Below are positions 1 through 7,500 of a DNA stretch of 21,833 nucleotides, piece by piece. Numbering within the stretch: position 1 is the stretch's first letter; each line of letters opens with the position of its first letter. Both the position numbers and the translations under genes were made by a program. The notes under the pieces are model-generated. The model had not been told where the DNA came from, searched no databases, and worked only from the letters and a program-made list of their open reading frames with translations. This DNA is from UBA5336 sp964625835 (GTDB lineage Bacteria > Pseudomonadota > Alphaproteobacteria > Caulobacterales > Hyphomonadaceae), in contig CAZVES010000025.1 of assembly GCA_964625835.1 (NCBI GenBank), positions 1 through 21,833 on the forward strand, given 5' to 3'.

Positions 1-1051
1 TCGACATGTATTTGTGTTCGGCCGGGATATAGTCGCCGATATAGTAGATGTGGTTGCCGTCGAAGTCCTCGGTACCGATCAGCGCCGTGAAGGACAGGAA
101 CACCACGAAGGGTGAGTTCGGCGTGTTGATGTTGTGCCAGTAATAGTCGGTGATTTTCTGCGGCGTGACGAAGGAGAGCACGGCGGCATCGAGATAGTCG
201 ACCGAACGGATCTTCTTGAAGTATTCCGGATCCTTGTCCTCATAGCCTGCAATCATCTTGGCCAGGACATTGGACGGCACCGTGGCCAGGACGCGGTCAA
301 AGCGCTGCTCGCCGCCCTCGCGCATGGTGACAACCACTTCGCCGGTCTCGGGGTCATGGTGCAACTTTTCGATGAAGGCGTTGAAGCGCACATCGGTGCC
401 AGCCGCGCGCACGGGCGTCTCCAGGGCGTCAATGATGGTCTTGAAGCCGCCCTTGAAGTAGCCGAGTGCCTCGCCGCCAACCTTGGCATCGCGCGAGTCG
501 ACACGCTGGAGCACGCGGCCCCACAGCCAGGACATGGTGACCTTGTCATAGTAGCGATCGAACTTGCCCCTGAGCAGGGGTTCCCAGATCACGTCGGTGA
601 CGGCCTGGCCGGCATATTTGCGCAGCCATTCCAGCGCCGTCATCTTCGAGAGCTTGCGCCAGTTGCGCTCGCGCTGCAGCCACAGGACGGTGACGCCGGC
701 GCGGATGCGGTCGAAGAAGCCGATCGGCGTGAAGCGGATGAGGTCGATCGGGCTTTCCATCGGGTAGAGCTTGTCGCCGTAATAGGTCGACACGGAGGAC
801 TTGTGATAGGTGATCTGGTCCGAAAGTCCCAGTTCTTCCGTCAGGGCGAGGATGAATTCGTCGGTTTTGTAGAGAAAGTGGTAGGCCTGCTCCATCCGAT
901 ACTTGCCGGCCAGTTCATAGCCCGCTGCGAGCCCGCCGAGACGGTCGCCGGCTTCGAAGATGGTGACATCCACGTCCTGCTTGGTGAGCTCGTAGGCTGT
1001 GGTGAGGCCGGTGAGGCCGCCGCCGATGATACCGATGCGAGGCTTGGTCAT
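1..1051 (-). CDS. FAD/NAD(P)-dependent amine-oxidase-like oxidoreductase (partial, C-terminus beyond window)
   Basis: The reading frame is open for 350 codons from ATG at 1051 to the left window edge, so the C-terminus is missing. Residues 6-16 hold a dinucleotide-binding GxGxxG motif (G10, G12, G15), followed by the acidic end of beta-2 (IFEAGDRLGG, about residues 35-44). That is the FAD-binding start of the amine oxidase/protoporphyrinogen oxidase/UDP-galactopyranose mutase superfamily. An AGGGGA ribosome binding site lies about 10 nt upstream of the ATG. It is the third gene of a minus-strand run, 42 bp after the GtrA gene. Proteins of this family beside GT2 and GtrA genes are usually annotated only as FAD-dependent oxidoreductases. 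A role in modifying a sugar or lipid carrier is inference. The family call is firm; the substrate is unknown. Confidence 0.85.
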   Translation of the reverse strand, partial: MTKPRIGIIGGGLTGLTTAYELTKQDVDVTIFEAGDRLGGLAAGYELAGKYRMEQAYHFLYKTDEFILALTEELGLSDQITYHKSSVSTYYGDKLYPMESPIDLIRFTPIGFFDRIRAGVTVLWLQRERNWRKLSKMTALEWLRKYAGQAVTDVIWEPLLRGKFDRYYDKVTMSWLWGRVLQRVDSRDAKVGGEALGYFKGGFKTIIDALETPVRAAGTDVRFNAFIEKLHHDPETGEVVVTMREGGEQRFDRVLATVPSNVLAKMIAGYEDKDPEYFKKIRSVDYLDAAVLSFVTPQKITDYYWHNINTPNSPFVVFLSFTALIGTEDFDGNHIYYIGDYIPAEHKYMS

Positions 1052-1093
1052 TGTTCTGGTCCCCTGGAATGTGAGTTGGCTTGAGGGCTGTGT

Positions 1094-1594
1094 TCAGGTG
1101 GCCGCTGGCGTGGCCGGACGGAAGGTGATTTTCGAGTTCAGGACGTACTGGATGATGAAGACCACGGGCAGCGAGGCGAGCTTGCCGATATTGCCGCCGA
1201 GGTCGGGGTCTGCGAAGAATTGTTGCACTGCAACAATCACGCCATATCCGGCGGCGTATCCGATTGTGCAGACAATGCAGAAGCTGATGAAACGCAGGAG
1301 GCCATAATCCTCGGTCTTGAAGTTGTGGCGCGCATTCACGACGAAGCTGAAAATCACCGATGTGGGCACGGCGATGGAGTGGGCGGCCAGCTCCTTGGAC
1401 ATCTCCATGCCGAGGAAGGTCACAGTGTCCGGGAAGACGAAATTGAACAGGATGAAGAAGAGGATCACATCGATCGCGCTGGCTGTGCCGCCGATCAGGG
1501 CATATTTCACGAGTTGCTCATTCTCGCGGTAAAAGCCCAGGGCGCGGTCAGTCAGTCCGCCCGACATTCCCGGTTTTGCGTTCTCTCCAGGCAT
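1094..1594 (-). CDS. GtrA family membrane protein (stand-alone)
   Basis: This 166-residue protein has the four-helix pattern of the GtrA family (TM about 28-51, 72-89, 102-125, 138-156). It carries the typical VKYALIGG opening of helix 1, the SFVVNARHNF motif after helix 2 and the YVLNSKITF motif at the end of helix 4. GtrA proteins are thought to help move undecaprenyl- or decaprenyl-phosphate-linked sugars across the inner membrane. I chose the ATG at 1594 because GGGAG lies 8 nt upstream; the frame extends 19 codons further without a good ribosome site, and ATG 1567 has none. It lies about 220 bp downstream of a GT2 that itself ends in a GtrA-like domain, so the pair probably acts on the same lipid-linked sugar. 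Confidence 0.85.
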   Translation of the reverse strand: MPGENAKPGMSGGLTDRALGFYRENEQLVKYALIGGTASAIDVILFFILFNFVFPDTVTFLGMEMSKELAAHSIAVPTSVIFSFVVNARHNFKTEDYGLLRFISFCIVCTIGYAAGYGVIVAVQQFFADPDLGGNIGKLASLPVVFIIQYVLNSKITFRPATPAAT

Positions 1595-1815
1595 TCTTTC
1601 TACTCCCACCACGGCCCTCGCCGCACTGTTTTCCACCCGAACGGGGCCCATCTGCCGATTTTGCTTGCACCTGCAGCATTTCGGTATCAGCCGGCCCCGG
1701 CTGCGTCATTGCGATTCCATTCTGGGGCGAGTGGAGCGGGAAAAATTCCCATTCCGGATCAACCCCGGCATTCGTCCTCACACAAAGCAAGGCATATGCC
1801 GGCCGTGGCCCATGT
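1595..1815. other. 221-bp gap between the GT2-GtrA and GtrA genes
   Basis: There is no convincing gene here: the 80-codon frame in this stretch has no family signature and a poor ribosome site. No clear terminator or sigma-70 promoter is visible. The long gap leaves open whether the GtrA gene has its own promoter or is read through from the upstream glycosyltransferase. Confidence 0.4.
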
Positions 1816-2991
1816 TCAGGCCTCGGCGTGTGCCACCTTGCTGCGGCGCCGGAAAACGGCGGGGAATTTCATCCGGCCCCACACGAAGGCGCCGGTGGCC
1901 ACATAGTTCCAGACCACAGTGATGAGGGCGCCGGCAATCGCCGGGAAGTAGACCGAGAGGCTCGGATAATCCCGGTGCAGGACACTGGCCACGCCCACGT
2001 TTCCAAGGATGCCGACCGAGCAGAACGCAGCAAAGATGAAGAAGCCCGCATAGAATTTCGCGCCCTTCAGCTTGCGGTCCGAATAGGTCACCATGTTGTT
2101 GACGGTGTAGTTGAAGCCCATTGCTACCATGGTCGCCACGATCTGGGCGTTGATGAAGCTGCCCTCTCCCATCACGGCCATCAGCGGGAACAGCACCGCC
2201 AGGTGCACCAGGATGCCGATGGAATTGATGAAGGCGAAGGACAGAAACCGCGCCGGCAGGGGCAGGATGGAGCTGATCTTCTTCTCGATGAAGAAAAGGA
2301 AAAACTCATACATGACCCGGTTGTCGAGCTTGGACTCGCCATGGACACGCTCGCGGAACTTGAAGGGCACTTCCTTCACGCGCGGGCGCGGCTGGGCGGA
2401 GATGATGATGTCCATCAGCACCTTGAAGCCGAGCTCGGAAAGGTCTGGCAGGGCGCGGCGCACCACGTCCCGGCGCACGACGAAGAAACCCGTCAGCGGG
2501 TCCGTCATGTCCAGGTTGAACACCCAGTTCGACAGCTTGATGCCATTGTTCGAGATTGCGACACGGGTCTGGGACGAGAGGCCGTCGGCGCCGTCCTCGG
2601 TGAGAAAGCGGCTCGCCGAGACGACATCGGCCTCGCCATCGCGGACGGTCTGGTACATGCCCGGCAGGACACTCTCATCGTGCTGCAGGTCACCATCCAT
2701 CACCGCGACGATGTCTGCGGCCGCGGCCAGGGCCCCCTCGACCACCGCCGAGGCCAGGCCCCGGCGATTGTGGCGTGAAATGAGACGCACGCGGCGATCT
2801 TCCCGGGCCAGCGAGCGCACCACATCGGCTGTGCCATCGGGAGACGCATCGTCGACAAAGATGATTTCCCAGGAAATGTCCGCCAGCGTCTTGTCGAGGC
2901 GGCGCACCATTTCGGCGACATTCCTGCTTTCATTGAATGTCGGCACCACGACGGTGAGTTTCGTGTCGGAGGCGAGAGCGGCTGTCGTCAT
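1816..2991 (-). CDS. GT2 polyprenyl-phosphate glycosyltransferase fused to a GtrA-like membrane domain
   Basis: This 391-residue protein has two parts. Residues 10-240 are a GT-A fold of the dolichol-phosphate mannosyltransferase (DPM1) type: VVVPTFNE at 14-21, VDDASPDGT at 46-54, the MDGD metal motif with D99 and D101, the TGFF segment near 167-170, and GESKLD at 218-223. From about residue 248 to 375 there are four hydrophobic helices like GtrA, with the FNYTVNNMVTY motif at 293-303. Such fusions transfer a sugar from a nucleotide donor to undecaprenyl phosphate on the cytoplasmic face; the GtrA part may assist translocation. A GGGG-type ribosome site precedes the ATG. It is divergent from the EPS locus that starts at 3220, and the sugar is not predictable. 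Confidence 0.9.
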   Translation of the reverse strand: MTTAALASDTKLTVVVPTFNESRNVAEMVRRLDKTLADISWEIIFVDDASPDGTADVVRSLAREDRRVRLISRHNRRGLASAVVEGALAAAADIVAVMDGDLQHDESVLPGMYQTVRDGEADVVSASRFLTEDGADGLSSQTRVAISNNGIKLSNWVFNLDMTDPLTGFFVVRRDVVRRALPDLSELGFKVLMDIIISAQPRPRVKEVPFKFRERVHGESKLDNRVMYEFFLFFIEKKISSILPLPARFLSFAFINSIGILVHLAVLFPLMAVMGEGSFINAQIVATMVAMGFNYTVNNMVTYSDRKLKGAKFYAGFFIFAAFCSVGILGNVGVASVLHRDYPSLSVYFPAIAGALITVVWNYVATGAFVWGRMKFPAVFRRRSKVAHAEA

Positions 2992-3219
2992 GTTAATCCC
3001 CGGATGTCATTGAGGCGCGCGGCCTGTCGCGCGCTTGTTCCTTGAGGCCCGGACATGCGAATTTCCTGCCACGAAACCGCGCCTGTATCGGTCTTGAGTG
3101 TTTCTCAAAACAAGTCAGCGCGATAGCGCTTTCGCTTCCTGCGCGAAAAGCGGTGCGAGGCTTGCAAGTTTCTGCTGCAATACCGGTGGTGATCCGGGGG
3201 ATTACAGGGAGCCTGTCCC
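2992..3219. promoter_or_regulatory. Divergent intergenic region with several inverted repeats
   Basis: This 228-bp gap separates the divergent GT2-GtrA gene and the first EPS-locus gene, so promoters for both should lie here. I see a 5-bp hairpin TTGAG/CTCAA and, around 3127-3153, an imperfect inverted repeat in which CGCTTTCGC pairs with GCGAAAAGCG. A GCGCGC pair also lies close to the minus-strand start. I could not place confident -35/-10 boxes, so the promoters are inferred from gene layout only. Confidence 0.35.
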
Positions 3220-4188
3220 GTGATGGCACGCACAAGCATAATCATTCCCGTGTTTCGCGGCGCCGACATGATTGGCGACGCAATTGACTGCGCGTTGTCG
3301 CAGACCGTGGCCTGCAAGGTGATAGTTGTGGACGATGCCTCCGACGACGACACAGTCGAGGCGGCCCGCGCTGCTGCGGGTGATCATCCCGACGTGATGA
3401 TAATGGAACAGGCGGTCAACCAGGGCCCCGGCGCGGCCCGGAACCGCGCCATAGCCAGCGCCGGGACCGAGTTCGTGGCCTTGCTCGATGCCGATGACCG
3501 CATGGTGCCGGGCCGGATATCGGCGCTTCAGGACCTGGCGGACGAGAAGAATTGGGATATTGTGGCAGACGACCTCCTGCGGGTGTTCGACTGGGACCGG
3601 CTCGACGAGGCGGGGCGCCATTGGTCAGATGAGGATTTCGGGCAAATTGAACTGAGCCTTGAACGCTTTGTCCGCGAGAACATCCGCTCCCATTGCGGTC
3701 ACGGGCGGGAGCTGGGATATGTCAAACCGCTCATGCGCCGTGAGGCGCTCCTGCGCCACAACCTCTCTTACAATGAAGCGATGCGGCTGGGCGAGGATTT
3801 CGATCTCTATGCCCGCGCCCTCGCCGAGGGGCTCACATTCGGGCTGGTCGACCCGCTGGGATATCAGGCACTGGACCGGCCCGGCTCTCTGTCAAAGCAG
3901 CACGCCTCGGCCGACCTGAAGGCGCACTGGGAATCCTCGCGCGCATTGTTCCGGCGAGGCGAGATCCCCGATGATGCGCGCGCCATGCTGAAGAAGCACA
4001 TGCTCCTGATGCACAAGAAGTGGGCCTGGGTTCGCCTGATCGAGGCGAAGCGTCAGCGAAATCCGCTTGAGGCGCTCGGGGCCTTCATGGCACCGCCCCC
4101 GGTGATCGCCGAACTGGTCGGGCGGGTCGGTGAGCACCTGCGCGGCACACACCGGTCTGGCGGAGCGCAACACCAGCGGGTGGCTTGA
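3220..4188 (+). CDS. Family 2 glycosyltransferase, ExoO/ExoU-like
   Basis: This 322-residue GT-A enzyme has SIIIPVFRG at 6-14, VVDDASDDDT at 36-45, the GPGAARNRAI segment at 69-78, the metal/nucleotide motif LDADD at 89-93, and a probable acceptor/base acidic pair at E192-D193 (GEDFDLYARAL). It resembles the succinoglycan glycosyltransferases ExoO/ExoU/ExoW, which add glucose to a lipid-linked EPS repeat unit at the cytoplasmic membrane. It shares its layout, including LGYxKPL and xEDF, with the GT2 at 13299, so the two are likely paralogues. GTG 3220 is immediately followed by ATG 3223. AGGGAG ends 8 nt before the GTG and 11 nt before the ATG, so the GTG is slightly favoured. It is the first gene of the EPS locus. 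Confidence 0.88.
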   Translation: MMARTSIIIPVFRGADMIGDAIDCALSQTVACKVIVVDDASDDDTVEAARAAAGDHPDVMIMEQAVNQGPGAARNRAIASAGTEFVALLDADDRMVPGRISALQDLADEKNWDIVADDLLRVFDWDRLDEAGRHWSDEDFGQIELSLERFVRENIRSHCGHGRELGYVKPLMRREALLRHNLSYNEAMRLGEDFDLYARALAEGLTFGLVDPLGYQALDRPGSLSKQHASADLKAHWESSRALFRRGEIPDDARAMLKKHMLLMHKKWAWVRLIEAKRQRNPLEALGAFMAPPPVIAELVGRVGEHLRGTHRSGGAQHQRVA

Positions 4189-4283
4189 GCTGTGCATCAA
4201 GGGCATCCGGTCGCGGGTGTGGCCTTTCACGCCCCCAGTGGTTACGTCTGGTTCATCCGCCCGGGCAAACAGAAGGGATCAAA

Positions 4284-5207
4284 GTGATCAAGTCCGCTTA
4301 TTTCAGGGTCAGGCGTTGGAGCGAGGCAGGTTGGCACCAGGCCAAGACCGGCTTTTACGCGAGTTTTGACCGTGTGCGCGACTTCCTGGTCGAGCTCGAT
4401 GTCCAGACACGTCCCGAGCGCGTGCGCAACCAACGCCCGCAGCGCAATCTCTCCGGGCCGGCATCGGCCCCTGCCGTGCGGACACCGCGGCGGGCGAATG
4501 TTCCCCAGGACACGCGCGTTTATGCTGTTGGTGACATTCACGGTCGTGCAGACCTGCTCTACAAGCTCATGGACCTGATCGCCGCCGATGTCGAAAGCAG
4601 CGAGGAAGCGCGGATCGTCCTCATCTTCCTTGGCGATTACGTGGACCGTGGCTTCCAGTCCCGGGAGGTCATCGATTTCCTGCTGAGCGATGAACTGTCC
4701 CGCTATGAAACCTACTTCCTGAAAGGAAACCACGAAGCGGCCTTCGAGACCTTCCTGTCAGACAGCACATTCGGGCCGCAATGGGCCCGCTTTGGCGGGG
4801 CTGAAACACTCATGTCCTATGGCATCCAGCCTCCGAGGGCGAAGACCCAGGCTGCCGAATGGGAGGTGGCCTGCCGCCAGCTCAACGACGCCCTGCCCAA
4901 TCTGCACAGGTCGTTTCTCAGTTCTCTCAGCCTGTATGCCACGCTGGGCGACTATGTCTTCGTACATGCCGGATTGCGTCCCGGCCAGCCGCTAGAGCAA
5001 CAGACGGAAAAAGACATCCTCTGGATCCGCGAGGAGTTCCTCAAGGATGAGGGCTTATTCGAGCGCGTGGTTGTCCACGGTCACACGCCGATCTCCGATC
5101 CGCACCATGATTTTCGCCGCATCGGCATCGACACCGGCGCCTACCTGACTGGAAAACTGACCGCAGCGTGCCTTGTGGGCAGCCAAGTATCCTTCATCAC
5201 GACCTGA
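4284..5207 (+). CDS. PPP-family metallophosphatase (Ser/Thr/Tyr protein phosphatase-like)
   Basis: With a GTG start at 4284 the protein has 307 residues. AAGGGA lies 5 nt upstream; the frame extends to a TTG at 4185, but that leader looks non-coding. All PPP-family metal and phosphate motifs are present: GDIHG at 83-87, GDYVDRG at 117-123, GNHE at 148-151, H228 in VFVHAGLRP, and HGH at 265-267. There is no signal peptide, so it is probably cytoplasmic. About 75 residues precede the catalytic core, rich in Arg and Pro, of unknown role. Relatives include bacterial PrpA/PrpB-type phosphatases and ApaH. ApaH is less likely given the position inside an EPS locus between a GT2 and an export lipoprotein. 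It could dephosphorylate the tyrosine autokinase encoded at 7501, which is inference. Confidence 0.88.
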   Translation: MIKSAYFRVRRWSEAGWHQAKTGFYASFDRVRDFLVELDVQTRPERVRNQRPQRNLSGPASAPAVRTPRRANVPQDTRVYAVGDIHGRADLLYKLMDLIAADVESSEEARIVLIFLGDYVDRGFQSREVIDFLLSDELSRYETYFLKGNHEAAFETFLSDSTFGPQWARFGGAETLMSYGIQPPRAKTQAAEWEVACRQLNDALPNLHRSFLSSLSLYATLGDYVFVHAGLRPGQPLEQQTEKDILWIREEFLKDEGLFERVVVHGHTPISDPHHDFRRIGIDTGAYLTGKLTAACLVGSQVSFITT

Positions 5208-5229
5208 GACTGCAAAAGGGGCAGAGACC

Positions 5230-5829
5230 ATGAAATACCTGACCAACCTCATCGGGCGCGCATGTGCCGTGTTTTTCGGTGTGTTCCTGCTGGTCGCGTG
5301 CCAATCTGGCACCGCCCCGGCCGGCGCACCGGTTGCCAGCGACGGACAAGCCGGCATCCAGCAAGTGGTGGAGCCCTATCGCCTGGGCAATGGCGATGAC
5401 CTTCGTGTCACGGTGTTCGGCGAGCCAGAATTGTCCGGCGACTTCGAGGTCGACGGCACGGGCGAGATATCGATGCCCCTCATTGGCAGTGTGCAGGTGT
5501 CGGGCATGACGCTGCCGGAACTGCAGTCGACGATCGAGAGCCGGCTGCGAGGCGGTTTTCTGGTGAACCCCCAGGTGAGCGCGGAGGTGACCAATTACCG
5601 GCCCTTCTTTATTCTGGGTGAGGTCAATCGCCCGGACCAGTACCAGTTCTCGTCCGGGCTGACCGTGATGAATGCCGTAGCAGCCGCTGGCGGCTTCACC
5701 TATCGCGCAAACCGCCGCGAGGTCTTTATCCGCAGTGCCGGCGAGAATGAAGAGCGCAGGGTCACCCTGACGACCACCACCATGGTGCGGCCGGGAGACA
5801 CGATCCGGATTGGTGAACGCATCTTCTGA
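5230..5829 (+). CDS. Polysaccharide export lipoprotein, OPX family (Wza/GumB/HfsD-like)
   Basis: This 199-residue protein starts with a lipoprotein signal (hydrophobic 13-22, lipobox LVAC with C24). The Poly_export domain begins with YRLGNGDDLRVTVFGEPEL, roughly residues 55-140. A SLBB-type domain follows from about 141 (FFILGEVNRPDQYQF, then VAAAGGFTYRANR). OPX proteins form the periplasmic and outer-membrane part of the export channel together with a Wzz/kinase partner. At ~200 residues it is the short GumB/HfsD class with no large C-terminal helix for its own pore, consistent with a separate beta-barrel encoded next at 6185. AAGGGG lies upstream of ATG 5230; the frame continues upstream without a better start. 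It ends just before a strong terminator, closing the first transcription unit. Confidence 0.92.
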   Translation: MKYLTNLIGRACAVFFGVFLLVACQSGTAPAGAPVASDGQAGIQQVVEPYRLGNGDDLRVTVFGEPELSGDFEVDGTGEISMPLIGSVQVSGMTLPELQSTIESRLRGGFLVNPQVSAEVTNYRPFFILGEVNRPDQYQFSSGLTVMNAVAAAGGFTYRANRREVFIRSAGENEERRVTLTTTTMVRPGDTIRIGERIF

Positions 5830-5852
5830 TCCCGCCTTTCCAGGCCATTGGG

Positions 5853-5887
5853 AACCCCCGCCGGGCGAGTACCTGGCGGGGGTTTCG
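5853..5887 (+). terminator. Intrinsic terminator after the OPX gene
   Basis: AACCCCCGCC at 5853-5862 pairs perfectly with GGCGGGGGTT at 5875-5884 across a 12-nt loop, starting 24 nt after the OPX stop codon. The T-tract is short (TTT, then CGCGTTTC), but the 10-bp GC-rich stem is the strongest hairpin in the area. Confidence 0.75.
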
Positions 5888-6184
5888 CGTTTCAAAAGGT
5901 AAACAGAACGGTGACAAATATTTCCCCTATGAGGCGAGTTGTTGTTCGGTTGATTACTATTATAGGCGAAAATTGCATCAGTCGTCCGACTATGCTCGAT
6001 TTTTCAGAGTAATGAGCGTTCCCAGAACCGGTTTCGCTTGACTCTTTCCTTTGCGAAAGGCCTTTGAAAGACGGGAATGGACGGCACGCTCCGGGTGGCA
6101 TGCGTCTTGAACGTCACTCCGGCCAACAGCAGCTGTCGGGGCATTTCCATTTGCGCCGCGACAACCTCACGAGGGGATTGACAC
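5888..6184 (+). promoter_or_regulatory. AT-rich regulatory region with a near-perfect dyad, upstream of the beta-barrel gene
   Basis: This region contains no gene. Its first ~120 bp are clearly richer in A and T than the surroundings. A dyad at 5975-5995 (AGTCG-TC-CGACT extended by GCAT/ATGC with one bulged base) looks like an operator or a leader hairpin. A possible promoter is TTGTTG at 5939-5944 with TATAGG at 5961-5966 (16-bp spacer). A second small hairpin, CCTTT-GCG-AAAGG, is at 6049-6061. As the region follows a terminator, it should carry the promoter for the second EPS transcription unit. The exact promoter boxes are uncertain. Confidence 0.5.
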
Positions 6185-7462
6185 ATGAGATCTACCAAGA
6201 TCATCGCACTTGTCGGCGGCGCAGTGGCAGCGACAGCGTTTGCAGCCGCCCAGGCCCAGAACAACCAGGGAGAATTCTTCCAGCGTGACCGCTATGAGGC
6301 GGTGCAGGAGCGCTACCAGGAAGCGTTTGACCCCGAACCCGTCCGCCTTGGCGGCTTCCTCGTCAACTCCGAGCTCGCACTGGGCGCCGAGTCAGACGAC
6401 AATGTCTTTGCTGATGCCGATGACACAGAAAGCGATATCGTCGCGCGCATTGCCCCGACGGTGGACGTGCGCTCGGACCTGGCGCGCCATGAATTCGGCG
6501 GACGCCTGCAGGTCGAACACCGCGAGTACACTGACCTCGATTCCGAAAGCGCGACCAATCTGCGCGGCGAGCTGCGCGGTCGTCTCGATGTGACACGCAG
6601 CTTTGATGTGGGCGCGGTCGTCTTCGCCACGGACGAAGTCGAGGAACGCCGCAATGTGGCCAATCTCGACGTGTTCGAAGAGCCCGTGAATTTCCAGACG
6701 ACCGGCTTTCGCACCGATGCCCGTTTCACGCGCGATCGCATCCGGCTGCGCGCCAATTACGACTTCACCGACTACAGCTATGACGATGTTCCGCTGGTGG
6801 ACGGTGGCTCGTTCGACAATTCCGAACGCGATTATCAGTTCCAGCGCGTACGCGCCCGGGCGGCCTATGCCGTTTCCCCGGACGTGGCATTCTTTGTCCA
6901 GGGCGAAGCCAGCCAGCGCCAGTATGATGAACTGACCCTCATCAATGGTAATCTGGAGAACCGCGACGCCGATGGCGTGGCCGCGCAAGTGGGTGTCAAT
7001 TTCGAGCTTCCCGTGCTGATCCGCGGTGATATTGCTGTTGGTTATCTCGAGGACGACAAGGAGTCCGAAGTCCTGGCCGACGTGGACGGCCTGTCGCTGG
7101 ATGCCAATGTCCAGTGGTTTCCGACCCGCCTGACCACGGTGACCTTCAACGCCACCCGCAGCGTGATCGATCCAGGCCTTGCAACTTCGGGCTCGGCGAC
7201 GGCCCAGGATCTCGGCGTGCGCATCGACCATGAACTGTACCGCAACATCCTCCTGTTCGGCCAGATCGGCGTGCGCGAGCGCGACTATGAGGACATCGAC
7301 CGCGATGATGAACTGTTCGATGCCCGCCTGGGTGCGACCTACAAGCTCAACAAGCGCTTCCACCTTGACGGCTACTATGAGCGCTTCGACCGTGACAGTT
7401 CCAACCCCAATGGCAATTTCGAGCAGAACATCTTCGGACTTGCACTTCGCATCTTCCCGTAA
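6185..7462 (+). CDS. Outer-membrane beta-barrel protein of the EPS locus (putative beta-barrel porin 2 type)
   Basis: This 425-residue protein has a Sec signal peptide (cleavage likely after AQA near residue 24). A long run of alternating hydrophobic/charged strands follows, typical of an outer-membrane barrel, ending in an aromatic-containing strand (LALRIFP). It is strongly acidic with many Asp, Glu and Arg, common in loop-rich marine barrels. The layout fits the BBP2-type barrels found beside Wza/GumB-class export genes in alphaproteobacterial EPS loci, where they are thought to form the outer-membrane pore that short OPX proteins lack. AGGGGA precedes the ATG. The kinase gene follows after 38 bp, so they are probably co-transcribed. 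The family call rests on strand pattern and context, not on catalytic motifs. Confidence 0.8.
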   Translation: MRSTKIIALVGGAVAATAFAAAQAQNNQGEFFQRDRYEAVQERYQEAFDPEPVRLGGFLVNSELALGAESDDNVFADADDTESDIVARIAPTVDVRSDLARHEFGGRLQVEHREYTDLDSESATNLRGELRGRLDVTRSFDVGAVVFATDEVEERRNVANLDVFEEPVNFQTTGFRTDARFTRDRIRLRANYDFTDYSYDDVPLVDGGSFDNSERDYQFQRVRARAAYAVSPDVAFFVQGEASQRQYDELTLINGNLENRDADGVAAQVGVNFELPVLIRGDIAVGYLEDDKESEVLADVDGLSLDANVQWFPTRLTTVTFNATRSVIDPGLATSGSATAQDLGVRIDHELYRNILLFGQIGVRERDYEDIDRDDELFDARLGATYKLNKRFHLDGYYERFDRDSSNPNGNFEQNIFGLALRIFP

Positions 7463-7500
7463 CCCCAAAGGCTGAGTGACCCTCCCAGGGAGTTGATAAC

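Noticed and set aside
134..1084. 316-codon plus-strand frame
   Set aside because: It is antisense to the FAD oxidoreductase, which has clear family motifs and a ribosome site; the frame is a product of high GC content.
1576..2778. 400-codon plus-strand frame
   Set aside because: It runs opposite the GT2-GtrA gene, is His/Asp-rich without family motifs, and is explained by GC-rich antisense codon bias.
4185..4283. N-terminal extension of the phosphatase from TTG 4185
   Set aside because: The 33 added residues look non-coding, and the GTG at 4284 has a well-placed AAGGGA.
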